From Microaerobacter geothermalis (GTDB lineage Bacteria > Bacillota > Bacilli > DSM-22679), in assembly GCF_021608135.1 (NCBI RefSeq), contig NZ_JAKIHL010000011.1, positions 1 through 64,000 of the forward strand: a DNA stretch of 64,000 bases. The letters are read 5' to 3'. Numbering within the stretch: position 1 is the stretch's first letter; each line of letters opens with the position of its first letter. Shown piece by piece: positions 47,289 through 56,661 of this stretch. A program made the translations under genes and the position numbers. Under the pieces are notes generated by a model. The model was not told the origin of the DNA. It saw only the letters and a list, made by a program, of their open reading frames with translations, and did no database searches.

Positions 47289-48470
47289 ATGAAGGAAGCT
47301 GTCATTGTATCCGGAGTACGCACAGCGGTGGGAAAAGCAGGAAAGGGAACGTTGAAGGATGTCCGTCCTGATGATCTGGGGGGCCTGGTCATCAAAGAAT
47401 TGGTTGCCCGCACACCTGGCTTGAATCCGGAAGAAATAGATGATGTTATTATCGGCTGTGCTTTTCCCGAGGCAGAACAGGGGATGAACCTAGGCCGAAT
47501 TGTAGCCTTAAGGGCAGGATTGCCCAACTCAGTACCGGGAATCGTGATTAATCGCTTTTGTTCATCCGGGTTGCAATCCATCGCTTATGCTGCGGAAAAA
47601 ATCATGGTTGGATATGCGGATGTGGTAATTGCCGGAGGAGTAGAAAGCATGAGCATGATTCCCATGGGAGGGCAAAAGCCCTCTCCAAATCCCTATCTTA
47701 TGGATCACTATCCCGAAACCTATATGAGCATGGGTCATACCGCTGAACAGGTGGCCCAAAGGTTTGGAATCAGCAGGGAGGATCAGGATCAATTTGCCCT
47801 ACAGAGTCATCAACGGGCTGCTGCTGCGATAAAAGAAGGGAAATTTAAAGATGAAATCGTACCCGTCACCGTAGAAAAGAAGATCATTGGTTCAAACGGA
47901 AAGGTCCAAGTGGAAAACGTGATCTTTGATACCGATGAAGGGGTCAGGGCTGATACATCCTTAGAAGTCCTGGCTCAACTAAGGCCTGTCTTTCATCCAA
48001 AAGGAAGTGTGACTGCAGGAAATGCATCCCAGACCAGCGACGGAGCCGCTGCGGTGATGGTGATGTCACGTGAAAAGGCAGATGCGTTAGGTCTTCAGCC
48101 TATGGCCATTTTCCGCTCCTTTGCCGTTGGTGGAGTAGATCCTGACATTATGGGCGTTGGACCTGTTGTTGCGATCCCGAAGGCATTGAAATTGGCAGGA
48201 ATCAATCAGGATGATATTGATTTATTTGAGTTAAATGAAGCCTTTGCTTCCCAATCGATTCATGTCATTCGCACTTTGGGATTGGATCCGGAAAAGGTGA
48301 ACGTAAACGGCGGAGCCATTGCGTTAGGACATCCCTTGGGATGTACCGGAAGTAAGCTAACCGTTTCATTGCTGCATGAGTTAAAGCGTCGGGGAGGTCG
48401 CTATGGTGTCGTCACCATGTGCATTGGCGGAGGAATGGGAGCCGCCGGCGTATTTGAAATGATTTCTTAA
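47289..48470 (+). CDS. fadA: 3-ketoacyl-CoA thiolase FadA
   Basis: Thiolase cleaving 3-ketoacyl-CoA to acetyl-CoA and a shortened acyl-CoA. 393 residues from ATG 47289 behind GGAGGTGGAG. Nucleophilic Cys in [18 protein letters not shown] (~residue 90), [37 protein letters not shown] with the His, and the second catalytic Cys in [14 protein letters not shown]. Second gene of the operon, starting 15 bp after fadN. Confidence 0.96.
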   Translation: MKEAVIVSGVRTAVGKAGKGTLKDVRPDDLGGLVIKELVARTPGLNPEEIDDVIIGCAFPEAEQGMNLGRIVALRAGLPNSVPGIVINRFCSSGLQSIAYAAEKIMVGYADVVIAGGVESMSMIPMGGQKPSPNPYLMDHYPETYMSMGHTAEQVAQRFGISREDQDQFALQSHQRAAAAIKEGKFKDEIVPVTVEKKIIGSNGKVQVENVIFDTDEGVRADTSLEVLAQLRPVFHPKGSVTAGNASQTSDGAAAVMVMSREKADALGLQPMAIFRSFAVGGVDPDIMGVGPVVAIPKALKLAGINQDDIDLFELNEAFASQSIHVIRTLGLDPEKVNVNGGAIALGHPLGCTGSKLTVSLLHELKRRGGRYGVVTMCIGGGMGAAGVFEMIS

Positions 48471-48486
48471 ATAGGAGGACTGAAAA

Positions 48487-50274
48487 ATGGGAGATGTGAC
48501 GAAAAAACAGGAATTAATCAAAGGAGCAAGTTTTTTATTGGAAGATGTTGATCCAAACAAGGTGTTTACCCCTGAGGATTTTACCGAAGAACAAGAATTA
48601 ATTGCCAAGACAACGGAAGAGTTCGTAGTGAACGAAGTGGTTCCCCTTCTGGAGGAGATAGAGCATCATCAGTTTGAGCATTCCATCAACCTGTTAAAGC
48701 AAGCAGGTGAATTGGGATTGCTGGGCGGAGATGTCCCGGAAAATTACGGAGGACTTGGCCTGGACAAAATTAGCACCACTCTAATTACCGAAAAATTTTC
48801 CCGTTCCCGTTCCTTTGCGCTAACCTTTGGAGCCCATGTGGGAATTGGAACCCTACCTATCGTTTTCTTTGGAAATGAACAACAGCGCCAAAAATATTTG
48901 CCTTCTCTGGCAACCGGAGAAAAAATTGCTGCCTATGCACTAACTGAACCGGGATCTGGTTCAGATGCCCTTGGTGCCAAGACTACAGCAAAATTAAGTG
49001 AAGATGGGAAATATTATATTCTAAATGGGGAAAAACAGTGGATTACAAATGCTGGATTTGCCGATGTTTTTGTGGTGTATGCCAAGGTAGACGGCGAGCA
49101 CTTCACCGCATTTATTGTAGAGAGGGAATATCCTGGAGTTTCCTTTGGACCGGAAGAGAAGAAAATGGGGATAAAAGGATCTTCCACCAGAACGGTTATT
49201 TTCGAAGATGCCCAGGTGCCTGTAGAGAACGTCCTTGGTGAAATCGGAAAGGGACATATCATAGCTTTCAATATTTTAAATATTGGTCGGTATAAACTGG
49301 CAGCAGGCTGTGTGGGCTCCTCCAAACGGGCCCTTGAGTTGGCGGTGAATTATGCCAAGGAAAGGAAACAGTTTAAACAGCCTTTGGTCAACTTCACCTT
49401 GATTCAGCAGAAGCTGGCTGACATGACGGTGAAGACCTATGTGACGGAAAGTATGGTTTACCGTACAGGCGGGTTAATTGAAGATATGATGAACAGCTTG
49501 GGTGACCAGGCAGCGGATGGGCAGTCCGTGGCTAAGGGAATTGCAGAATATGCCATTGAATGCTCCATCAATAAAGTATTTGCCTCTGAGTCCTTTGATG
49601 CCGTTGTAGATGAAGGGCTGCAAATCCATGGCGGATATGGATTCATGCAGGAATATGAAATAGAAAACATGTACCGGGATTCCCGAATCAACCGGATTTT
49701 TGAGGGAACCAATGAAATCAATCGCCTTCTTATTCCTGGAACATTGGTCCGAAAGGCGATGAAGGGTGAACTTCCCTTCCTTCAGGCAGCCCAGGCATTA
49801 CAGGGTGAAATCATGGGCATCATGCCCTTTATGGGAGACGATGCTCTCTTGGCTGAGGAAAAGCACATGGTTAACATGAGTAAAAAGGTATTTCTGATGG
49901 TGGCTGGTTTGGCAGTTCAGAAGTATCAGCAGAAACTGGAAAGGGAGCAGGAGATTCTCTCCAATCTGGCGGACCTTGTCATCGAAATTTACGCCATGGA
50001 AAGTGCCCTGTTAAGGACCCTGAAGGCGGTGGATGCCGTTGGGGAAAGTGCTGCGGAAAATAAAGTAGACATCACCCGTCTATATATCCATGAAGCCTTT
50101 GCCCGGATTGATGCTTTGGCCAAAGAATGCCTGGCTGTGATGGAAGATGGGGATATGCTTCGCACACAATTATCCATTTTGAAAAAACTAACCCGGAGCA
50201 CCCCAATCAACAGCATTGCTTTAAAACGGAAAGTGGCTTCCAGAGTCATCGAAGCTGGGAAATATGTCTCTTAA
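48487..50274 (+). CDS. fadE: Acyl-CoA dehydrogenase FadE
   Basis: Long-form acyl-CoA dehydrogenase (595 residues) opening each round of beta-oxidation. ATG 48487 follows TAGGAGG. Core domain (~residues 35-415): YALTEPGSGSDALGAKT, GEKQWITNAGFADVFVVYAK, ERKQFKQPLVNF, QIHGGYGFMQEYEIENMYRD and catalytic Glu in FEGTNEINRLL. An extra C-terminal helical domain (~420-595) is typical of Bacillus FadE and VLCAD-like enzymes. Last gene of fadNAE. Confidence 0.95.
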   Translation: MGDVTKKQELIKGASFLLEDVDPNKVFTPEDFTEEQELIAKTTEEFVVNEVVPLLEEIEHHQFEHSINLLKQAGELGLLGGDVPENYGGLGLDKISTTLITEKFSRSRSFALTFGAHVGIGTLPIVFFGNEQQRQKYLPSLATGEKIAAYALTEPGSGSDALGAKTTAKLSEDGKYYILNGEKQWITNAGFADVFVVYAKVDGEHFTAFIVEREYPGVSFGPEEKKMGIKGSSTRTVIFEDAQVPVENVLGEIGKGHIIAFNILNIGRYKLAAGCVGSSKRALELAVNYAKERKQFKQPLVNFTLIQQKLADMTVKTYVTESMVYRTGGLIEDMMNSLGDQAADGQSVAKGIAEYAIECSINKVFASESFDAVVDEGLQIHGGYGFMQEYEIENMYRDSRINRIFEGTNEINRLLIPGTLVRKAMKGELPFLQAAQALQGEIMGIMPFMGDDALLAEEKHMVNMSKKVFLMVAGLAVQKYQQKLEREQEILSNLADLVIEIYAMESALLRTLKAVDAVGESAAENKVDITRLYIHEAFARIDALAKECLAVMEDGDMLRTQLSILKKLTRSTPINSIALKRKVASRVIEAGKYVS

Positions 50275-50343
50275 TATCTAGTTAAATACCTAAGCAAATA
50301 TCTCGTTTTCGATAGATGGTTGACATCTCTCCCTCCACTCCTC

Positions 50344-50369
50344 CCCCGCCGCCCGGCGGGGTATTTTTT
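50344..50369 (+). terminator. fad operon terminator
   Basis: GC-only stem CCCCGCC / GGCGGGG (50344-50350, 50355-50361) followed by TATTTTTT. Confidence 0.9.
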
Positions 50370-50453
50370 ACGGTGCCTGTCACTTTCCGAAATATGTCGA
50401 AAGGGTCAGCCCCTATTTATTCCTTTTGTTTACAATATTCAGTTAGGTGGAAA

Positions 50454-51161
50454 TTACCATGAGGAAGTATTTTTCCCCACAAACAGCCACATAAAGGATA
50501 GAGCTTGACACAATTCTCTAGATAACCGTTCGGTCATATCGGCAGTGACTCCCTGCTTGTATACCCCTTCCTGATGGATAATGGAAAATCCGATTTCACC
50601 CAGTAGTTTTTCACATTCCCATGGCATCATCGTATTGCAGATCACTTCTTTTCCGTATAACCGTTGATAGCTGTGCTGCCGGGGAGCGGCGGTTGGGCCT
50701 AACACCCCTAAGCATACAATTCCTTCCGGCTGTAATACTCTTTTCAGTTCCTTTAATGCATGAAGGGGAGAAGAGGTCCACTCCAATGCGTTGACGGAGA
50801 GAACAGCACCGAAGGATTGATCAGGAAAGGGAAGCTGAGTCAAATCCCCTTGTTGGAAGGATAACACAAGATCAGAGGTTATCCGCTCTTTTGCTTTCTC
50901 TTTTGCTTTACTCACCATTTCCCCGGCAATATCTACTCCAATTACCTCATAGCCTAATGAAGCTAACTTCCAGCTCCCATATCCATCACCGCATCCGGCA
51001 TCTAGAACCTTGCTCTGATTCTGGGAAAAGAACTTTGAGAATAAAGGAATAATCGTTTTTCTACTTCCTTCTTCCCACATCATTTGGCTGTTTTGGGCCC
51101 AGTTATCAGACATGGCGTTCCACTGCCTTTGGGTTTCCTCGTGCCATTGAAAATTTGACAT
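50454..51161 (-). CDS. Class I SAM-dependent methyltransferase
   Basis: A 235-residue Rossmann-fold methyltransferase (UbiE/Methyltransf_11 type). SAM-binding motif I is VLDAGCGDGYGSWKLA, motif II VIGVDIAGEM, then LPFPDQSFGAVLSVNALEW. The N-terminus WNAMSDNWAQNSQMMWEEGSRKTI in pieces is shared with small-molecule methyltransferases of Bacillales. Substrate unknown. Start ATG 51161 is preceded by AAGGAGATGATC on the minus strand. Alone on its strand, convergent with fadE. Confidence 0.85.
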   Translation of the reverse strand: MSNFQWHEETQRQWNAMSDNWAQNSQMMWEEGSRKTIIPLFSKFFSQNQSKVLDAGCGDGYGSWKLASLGYEVIGVDIAGEMVSKAKEKAKERITSDLVLSFQQGDLTQLPFPDQSFGAVLSVNALEWTSSPLHALKELKRVLQPEGIVCLGVLGPTAAPRQHSYQRLYGKEVICNTMMPWECEKLLGEIGFSIIHQEGVYKQGVTADMTERLSRELCQALSFMWLFVGKNTSSW

Positions 51162-51261
51162 GCGATCATCTCCTTAGTGACCTATGTATTGATAAGTGTT
51201 CATTACTCTCCATCTTCAATCGATTACTGTTCTTTGTTTGACGGGGCACTTGTATATTTCT

Positions 51262-51477
51262 ACAATATAGAAGTAGAACTAAAGATTTACACGTCTGCAA
51301 GTGGAGTTCGGCAAAGGAAACTTACTTCAGGTGTGTACTCCTCCATCTGAAGTTTAGTTAGACTTGTTCAGGGGCTTATCGCCACTGATCTCCCACCTAT
51401 TACTGAAATCGTCGATTTCGTCGATTTCTTCAAGTCTCACAAACTTCTAGACTATAGAAGTGGGAGTCTTAGTGGCG
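51262..51477 (+). repeat. Dispersed structured element, copy 4, upstream of thiM
   Basis: The left part, GAACTAAAGATTTACACGTC then GCAAGTGGAGTTCGGCA, matches the left arm of the copy at 28064. The right part carries CGCCACT-N3-CTCCCAC (51380-51396) inverted as GTGGGAG-N3-TTAGTGGCG near 51460, plus CTTCTA/TAGAAG around 51445-51460, a layout like IS200/IS605-type right ends. No ORF. It occupies nearly the whole gap before thiM, so the thiM promoter must lie in it or after it. Confidence 0.55.
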
Positions 51478-51510
51478 GTTAGTCATCGGGCGAAGAAAGG
51501 GGAAAAACAA

Positions 51511-52311
51511 ATGGTCTTTGAGGTAGGACAATTATTGGAAAAAATCCGAAAAGAAAATCCCCTCATCCATCATATCACAAATATCGTTGTAGCCAATTTC
51601 ACGGCAAATGGAACCATTGCTGTTGGTGCTTCTCCAGTAATGGCATATGCTGTAGATGAAGTGGAAGAGATGGTATCTAAATCCCGTGCCTTGGTTCTAA
51701 ATCTGGGAACTTTAAATCCTGCTGTGGTTGATTCTATGATTAAAGCAGGAAAAAAGGCAAATGCATTAGGAGTCCCTGTGATACTGGACCCGGTAGGAGT
51801 GGGGGCTACTTCCTATAGAAAAAAAGTGGCGGAACAAATTCTGCAGGAGATCCAAGTATCTATTCTTCGTGGGAATGGAGCCGAATTAGCAACTATAGTA
51901 GGGGAAGAATGGATCAGTAAAGGAGTTGATGCCAAGGAACAGGGCGGAAACTTAAAGGAAATAACTGAAAAAGCGGCAAAAAGGTTTCATTTGGTTGCAG
52001 CGGGAACGGGGAAAATCGATTATGTCAGTGACGGATACAGAACAGCAGCGATTGCCAATGGAGATCCCCTTTTAACGAAAGTAACGGGAACAGGTTGCTT
52101 GGCTACCTCTATTATCGGTGCTTTTGCCGCAGTCTCCGAAGATGTTTTTATTGGAACTTCCTCTGCCCTTGCCTATTATGGGTCAGCCGCCCAACTGGCA
52201 GCTATGGAAGCAAAGGGACCGGGATCATTTCAGGAAGCTTTATTGGATACCATGTACAATCTAACCTCAGAGCAGGCTGACCAAATGGCAAGGATAACTA
52301 TAGTAAAGTAA
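51511..52311 (+). CDS. thiM: Hydroxyethylthiazole kinase
   Basis: Salvage enzyme phosphorylating the thiazole moiety of thiamine. 266 residues from ATG 51511, behind GAAAGGGG; a GTG at 51460 would start inside the repeat. Signatures: HHITNIVVANFTANGTIAVGASPVMAYA in pieces, ILDPVGVGATSYR, ILRGNGAEL, and the active-site VTGTGCLATSIIGAFAA. The other thi genes and any TPP riboswitch are absent here; I looked for a THI box and saw none. Confidence 0.95.
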   Translation: MVFEVGQLLEKIRKENPLIHHITNIVVANFTANGTIAVGASPVMAYAVDEVEEMVSKSRALVLNLGTLNPAVVDSMIKAGKKANALGVPVILDPVGVGATSYRKKVAEQILQEIQVSILRGNGAELATIVGEEWISKGVDAKEQGGNLKEITEKAAKRFHLVAAGTGKIDYVSDGYRTAAIANGDPLLTKVTGTGCLATSIIGAFAAVSEDVFIGTSSALAYYGSAAQLAAMEAKGPGSFQEALLDTMYNLTSEQADQMARITIVK

Positions 52312-52327
52312 AAGATGGCTGTTAAAA

Positions 52328-52903
52328 TCATTGATGTTTCTCCACCGCCAAAAGGGTAGGCGGGTTATTTTTTTGGTTAAGGAACTGGTACCACATGACG
52401 TGATATTCCTTCTGCTCCAATGAGGAAGCCCATTGGAGGACAGAGTCAGACTCTGTTTTTCCACCTTCATGTCCCGGATATAGGATAACAGAGACGAGTC
52501 CCCTCGGCACCAGAAGTTGAAGGGATTGTTTCAAGGCTTCAAGGGTGGTTTCGGGTTGAGTAATAATGGTTTTATCCCCTTTGGGGAGGTATCCCAAGTT
52601 AAACATCACTGCCTGAATCTTTCCGTGATGGATATCAGGGATCGAATCGATCATTTTCTGATGTCCCCGATGAAAAAGGGTAACTTGATCCAGACATTGG
52701 GCTGAAACCAATCTTTCCTTCGTATTACGGATTGCCTCTTCCTGGATATCAAAACCGTAAACCCGGCCTGTTTTGCCAACCAACTGGGCCAGAAAAAGGG
52801 TATCGAGACCATTTCCTACAGTCGCATCAATTACCATATCTCCTGGATTGACCCGTTCAGTCACCAGTGTTTTTGCAAAGCCTAAGATTGAAGGCAGCGG
52901 CAT
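52328..52903 (-). CDS. mnmM: tRNA 5-aminomethyl-2-thiouridine methyltransferase MnmM (YtqB)
   Basis: SAM-dependent enzyme making mnm5s2U from nm5s2U at wobble position 34 of certain tRNAs. 191 residues. Motif I is VIDATVGNGLDTLFLAQLVG, then GFDIQEEAI, AVMFNLGYLPKGDK (the NLGYLPKGDK signature of YtqB), and VILYPGHEGGK. It lies 85 bp after mnmL on the same strand, the B. subtilis ytqA-ytqB arrangement. Start ATG 52903 follows AAGAAAGGAAATTTGAT. Confidence 0.93.
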   Translation of the reverse strand: MPLPSILGFAKTLVTERVNPGDMVIDATVGNGLDTLFLAQLVGKTGRVYGFDIQEEAIRNTKERLVSAQCLDQVTLFHRGHQKMIDSIPDIHHGKIQAVMFNLGYLPKGDKTIITQPETTLEALKQSLQLLVPRGLVSVILYPGHEGGKTESDSVLQWASSLEQKEYHVMWYQFLNQKNNPPTLLAVEKHQ

Positions 52904-52988
52904 ATCAAATTTCCTTTCTTAAAAATTTCAATTCTACTTTCGTTTATAGTTTGTTGAGTCTAGATTCTTTTAGATGATCGGTGATCTA

Positions 52989-53939
52989 TTAACTAGAAAA
53001 TTTCCCCTGCCATGTGTTTCTTCTTTTCATTTCTGCATCAATCTCATTTAATACTTCCCATTTTTTGAGACTCCACATGGGGCCAATCAATAGATCCCGC
53101 GGACCGTCTCCGGTCAGACGATGGATGATCATTTCCGAGGGCATCATTTCTAAGCTGTCAACAACCAAACGGATATAAGTTTCTTTATCCAAAAATTGAA
53201 CCAGACCGGCTTCATATTGCTTCACCATTGGAGTTTTTTTCAGCAAATGGAGCAAATGAATTTTTAGACCTTGAATATCCAATTGGGATACAGATTTCGC
53301 CGTCTCCAGCATCATTTCTTCTGTTTCACCGGGAAGACCGTAGATGATATGGGTACAAACCCGGATATTGTGTTTTCTTAGCTTATTCAGACCATCGAGA
53401 AAACACTGATAGTCATGTCCGCGGTTGATCCATTCCCCAGTCTTGTCATGTATGGTTTGAAGACCCAACTCTACCCATAGATAAGTTTTTTCATTAATTT
53501 CGGCCAATAAATCGACCACATCATCAGGTAAGCAGTCGGGACGGGTGGCAATGGAGAGGCCAACTACTCCCTCCTGATGAAGAATCATCTCATACATGTG
53601 TCTTAATTCATCCGTTGGAGCGTAGGTGTTGCTGTAGGCCTGAAAGTATCCAATATACTTGGCATCGGGCCACTTCTGATGCTGACGTGCCTTCACCTCG
53701 TTAAATTGTGTAATCAGATCATCCCTTCGCCATCCGGCAAAATCTCCTGATCCTCTGGCACTGCAGAAGGTGCATCCGCCAATGGCAACTGTCCCGTCCC
53801 GGTTGGGACAGGTAAATCCGCCATCCAGCATGACTTTAAACACTTTTTCTCCAAATGTTTTTCTTAGGTGATGATTCCATGTATGATAACGTTTATCTCC
53901 CCATAGCTGGGGAGTTTTGTCATTTGTAAAAGTTTCCAT
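52989..53939 (-). CDS. mnmL: Radical SAM tRNA-modifying protein MnmL (YtqA)
   Basis: Radical SAM protein of the YtqA/TIGR01212 group, implicated in turning cmnm5(s2)U into nm5(s2)U in organisms without MnmC. 316 residues. The cluster-binding cysteines are in FTCPNRDGTVAIGGCTFC (~residues 43-60); SIATRPDCLPDDVVDLL, WVELGLQTIHDKTGEWINRGH and HIIYGLPGETEEMML are family landmarks. ATG 53939 follows AGGGATTT. Operon partner mnmM carries out the following methylation. Confidence 0.93.
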   Translation of the reverse strand: METFTNDKTPQLWGDKRYHTWNHHLRKTFGEKVFKVMLDGGFTCPNRDGTVAIGGCTFCSARGSGDFAGWRRDDLITQFNEVKARQHQKWPDAKYIGYFQAYSNTYAPTDELRHMYEMILHQEGVVGLSIATRPDCLPDDVVDLLAEINEKTYLWVELGLQTIHDKTGEWINRGHDYQCFLDGLNKLRKHNIRVCTHIIYGLPGETEEMMLETAKSVSQLDIQGLKIHLLHLLKKTPMVKQYEAGLVQFLDKETYIRLVVDSLEMMPSEMIIHRLTGDGPRDLLIGPMWSLKKWEVLNEIDAEMKRRNTWQGKFSS

Positions 53940-54091
53940 TTTAAATCCCTTTCTTTTGTTTTAGAACCGGAACTAATGAAACTATTTTACTAAAAAAACG
54001 AAAAAAAATCCTTGAAATTTATATCCAATATTTGAGATCAACCGTGATATATTTGTATTAAGCGCGTATCATATTTTGGGAGATGGAAAAG

Positions 54092-55414
54092 ATGTCTAGC
54101 AAACATATGAAACATGTTCTTACTTGGCTAAGATTATCACATCAGTCTGTGGCGATCTTGCTGGCCGCAATGATAGGCATTTTTTCAGCTTTTGGGGCAG
54201 GTTTGATCCGCATTGGTGTCCCCTGGGCGAGGGAGAACTTCATTCAATCTACCAGCTCCTTTATGAAAACAGAACTTATTCTTTTTCTATTTCCTCTCTT
54301 TGGAGCTCTGGCCACTTATATTTTTCGAAAAATGATAGATAAAGAATTAAGAGATGGTCAAGGGATTGCAGAGGTTATGGTATCTGTCCAGGAAGGAAGA
54401 GGACGTATTCCTTCAAAAGATCTCTTCATAAATACAATGGGAAGCATGATCAGTCTGATCGCAGGATTGCCTGTAGGAAGCGTAGGACCTACGATTTTTT
54501 TAACTGCAGGATTGGGTTCCCTATTTTCTACATTCACCCATGTTTCACCGATGAAGGCGAGAACCTATCTATCCTGCGGTGCGGCAGCCGGGATTTCTGC
54601 CCTGTTTAATGCACCCATTGGCGGAATGATTTTTGCTCTGGAAATGATTTTGGGTGAATACCGCTCCGGATATTTTAGTTTAATTATCGTATCATCATTT
54701 TCGGCCTCTTTAACCAGTCGATGGCTATTTGGCAATGTACCTGTATTTACCGTCCCTCCATATACCATGTATTCCATGTGGGAAATATTGTTTTACGCTT
54801 TGTTAGGGATATTGGGAGCTTTCCTGGGACTTTTTCACAGCCATGTTTTTCATAACTTTCAAAAGTATTGGCGGTTTACCCACCTCCCTCAAAAGTTAAT
54901 CTTATTTGTCTCCGCTCTATTTGTCAGTTTTTTCGGATTGCTTACACCCTTAATATACGGAGGCGGTTTTCCTGCTATTGAAAAGGCGTTGATGGGCCAG
55001 CTTTCCTTAACATTAATGCTGTCATTATTATTTTTGCAACTGATAGGAAACAGCATGGTGTTATCCGCAGGTTTTTTTGGAGGGATTTTTGCCCCTATTC
55101 TATTCACTGGAGCCATGTTGGGAGGAAGTTTTGGCATGATGATGCAGTTATTCTTCCCAACAATCGTTTCTCAACCGGGTGCCTATGCACTAGTTGGAAT
55201 GGGAGCGGCCCTTGCTGCCACTGGCAGGGCTCCTATGACTGCTATCGTGCTGTTATTTGAAATGACAAATGATTATCGAATGATCCTGCCTTTGATGATT
55301 ACCACAGTGATCAGCTTTTCATTAAGGGATGTTTTTGATGAATACAGTATTTTTACGATGAAATTGCGCCATCACTCAAAATATAAGTGGGTAGCTGTCA
55401 GAAAATATCACTGA
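54092..55414 (+). CDS. ClC-family chloride channel/transporter lacking the gating glutamate
   Basis: Membrane anion protein of about 440 residues. I start at ATG 54092, nine bases after GGGAG; ATG 54083 overlaps it. Landmarks: DGQGIAEV where ClC proteins often have GSGIPE, PVGSVGPTIFLTAGLG for the GREGP helix, MIFALEMILGEY for the region of the inner proton glutamate (present), FGGIFAPILFTGAMLGG for GGxFxP, and TGRAPMTAIVLLFEMT. Val131 replaces the extracellular gating glutamate. No C-terminal CBS pair. This pattern, as in ClC-K channels, points to a passive channel rather than an exchanger (inference). Confidence 0.85.
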   Translation: MSSKHMKHVLTWLRLSHQSVAILLAAMIGIFSAFGAGLIRIGVPWARENFIQSTSSFMKTELILFLFPLFGALATYIFRKMIDKELRDGQGIAEVMVSVQEGRGRIPSKDLFINTMGSMISLIAGLPVGSVGPTIFLTAGLGSLFSTFTHVSPMKARTYLSCGAAAGISALFNAPIGGMIFALEMILGEYRSGYFSLIIVSSFSASLTSRWLFGNVPVFTVPPYTMYSMWEILFYALLGILGAFLGLFHSHVFHNFQKYWRFTHLPQKLILFVSALFVSFFGLLTPLIYGGGFPAIEKALMGQLSLTLMLSLLFLQLIGNSMVLSAGFFGGIFAPILFTGAMLGGSFGMMMQLFFPTIVSQPGAYALVGMGAALAATGRAPMTAIVLLFEMTNDYRMILPLMITTVISFSLRDVFDEYSIFTMKLRHHSKYKWVAVRKYH

Positions 55415-55434
55415 ATCTATTTTCAAAAACATTA

Positions 55435-55463
55435 TTGTCAAGAGATACATCAGCTGGTATCAT
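55435..55463 (+). promoter_or_regulatory. Promoter of the COG2984-type ABC operon
   Basis: TTGTCA, 17-bp spacer, TATCAT, about 80 bp before the binding-protein start. Confidence 0.5.
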
Positions 55464-55489
55464 GGGGATAACAACTTTAGCGATTATAC

Positions 55490-55515
55490 GTTTTAAAGCT
55501 TACGTGCTTTAAAAC
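55490..55515 (+). promoter_or_regulatory. Perfect 10-bp inverted repeat in the 5' leader
   Basis: GTTTTAAAGC and GCTTTAAAAC around the loop TTACGT. It is not followed by a T tract on the plus strand, so it is more likely an operator or mRNA stem than a terminator. It lies 28 bp before the TTG start. Confidence 0.45.
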
Positions 55516-55542
55516 ATAAAAGTAAAAAAGGGGGAAATTTCG

Positions 55543-56616
55543 TTGAAACATTTGCAGAAATCTAGGTTATTCTTATTTTTATTTCTTCTGATAATCGGCC
55601 TGTTGGCCGGATGCGGAAGCTCAGAAAGGGTCTCCAGTACAGAGAAGCCCGCTGCAACTTCGACTGAGACCAATACTCAGCAGGAAGGAAATTCTACCCA
55701 AGCTTCTTCTGAAACAGAGAAGAAAGTGTTTACCATTGGAATTACCCAAATCGTAGAACATCCTGCATTGGATGCGGCTAAGGAAGGATTTATCAAGGCT
55801 CTTGCCGATAATGGTTATGTTGATGGAGAAAAAGTGAAGTTTGATCAGCAAAATGCTCAAGGAAGCCGGGATACCGCGACTTCTATTGCTCAAAAATTCG
55901 TTGCTGATAAGGTGGATATGATTTTTGCCATCGCTACACCCACGGCCCAGGCAGCTGCCCAAGCCACTGCTGATATTCCGATCTTGATCACAGCCGTAAC
56001 TGACCCGGTAGCTGCGGGATTGGTGAAGTCAAATGAAAGACCTGAAACCAATGTCACCGGAACGACAGATATGAATCCGGTAAAGGAACAACTTTCCTTA
56101 GTGACCAAGGTGAAGCCAGATGCAAAAAAAGTTGGGATTCTGTATAATTCGGGGGAGACCAACTCTGAAGTGCAGATTAAATTGGCAGAATCCGTCGCGC
56201 CTGAATTGGGGTTGGAATTGGTATTAAAGGGGATTACGAATAGTTCTGAAGTTCAGCAAGCAGCCCAATCTTTGGTGGGAAAAGTGGATGCCATCTATGT
56301 CCCCACAGATAATACCGTTGTTTCTGCGTTAGAATCTGTGCTGGGCGTAGCAGAACAGGCCAAAATTCCGGTTGTGGCAGGTGAAGGTGATTCCGTTCGC
56401 AGGGGAGCTGTCATCACCTATGGATTAGATTACTACAAACTGGGTTATCAGACTGGTGAAATGGCAATTAAGGTGTTGAATGGTACCGATCCTTCTACTA
56501 TGCCTATTGAAACACAGAAAGACATGCAGTTAATCGTTAACAAAAAAGCTGCAGCCAACATGGGTGTGGAATTGTCTGAAGAGTTATTGAAAGAAGCGGA
56601 TGAAGTCATCGAATAA
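55543..56616 (+). CDS. ABC transporter substrate-binding lipoprotein (ABC_sub_bind, COG2984)
   Basis: Extracellular binding protein of 357 residues, TTG start at 55543 behind AAGGGGGAAA. Lipobox LLAGCGSS, a Ser/Thr/Glu-rich linker to ~residue 60, then a two-lobed periplasmic fold: FTIGITQIVEHPALDAAKEGF, FAIATPTAQAAAQAT, ILITAVTDPVAAGLV, VPTDNTVVSALESV and GVELSEELLKEADEVI at the end. The family includes TrpX-like proteins binding tryptophan or related amino acids, but most members are uncharacterised. First gene of SBP-permease-ATPase. Confidence 0.9.
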   Translation: MKHLQKSRLFLFLFLLIIGLLAGCGSSERVSSTEKPAATSTETNTQQEGNSTQASSETEKKVFTIGITQIVEHPALDAAKEGFIKALADNGYVDGEKVKFDQQNAQGSRDTATSIAQKFVADKVDMIFAIATPTAQAAAQATADIPILITAVTDPVAAGLVKSNERPETNVTGTTDMNPVKEQLSLVTKVKPDAKKVGILYNSGETNSEVQIKLAESVAPELGLELVLKGITNSSEVQQAAQSLVGKVDAIYVPTDNTVVSALESVLGVAEQAKIPVVAGEGDSVRRGAVITYGLDYYKLGYQTGEMAIKVLNGTDPSTMPIETQKDMQLIVNKKAAANMGVELSEELLKEADEVIE

Positions 56617-56661
56617 AACCTCTGAATCATAAGATTTTTATTTGAAAAGGGAGTGCTCACA

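Noticed and set aside
51441-51480. Intact IS200/IS605 element
   Set aside because: Only end-like hairpins are seen; no TnpA or TnpB coding sequence is present, so I call it a repeat or remnant only.
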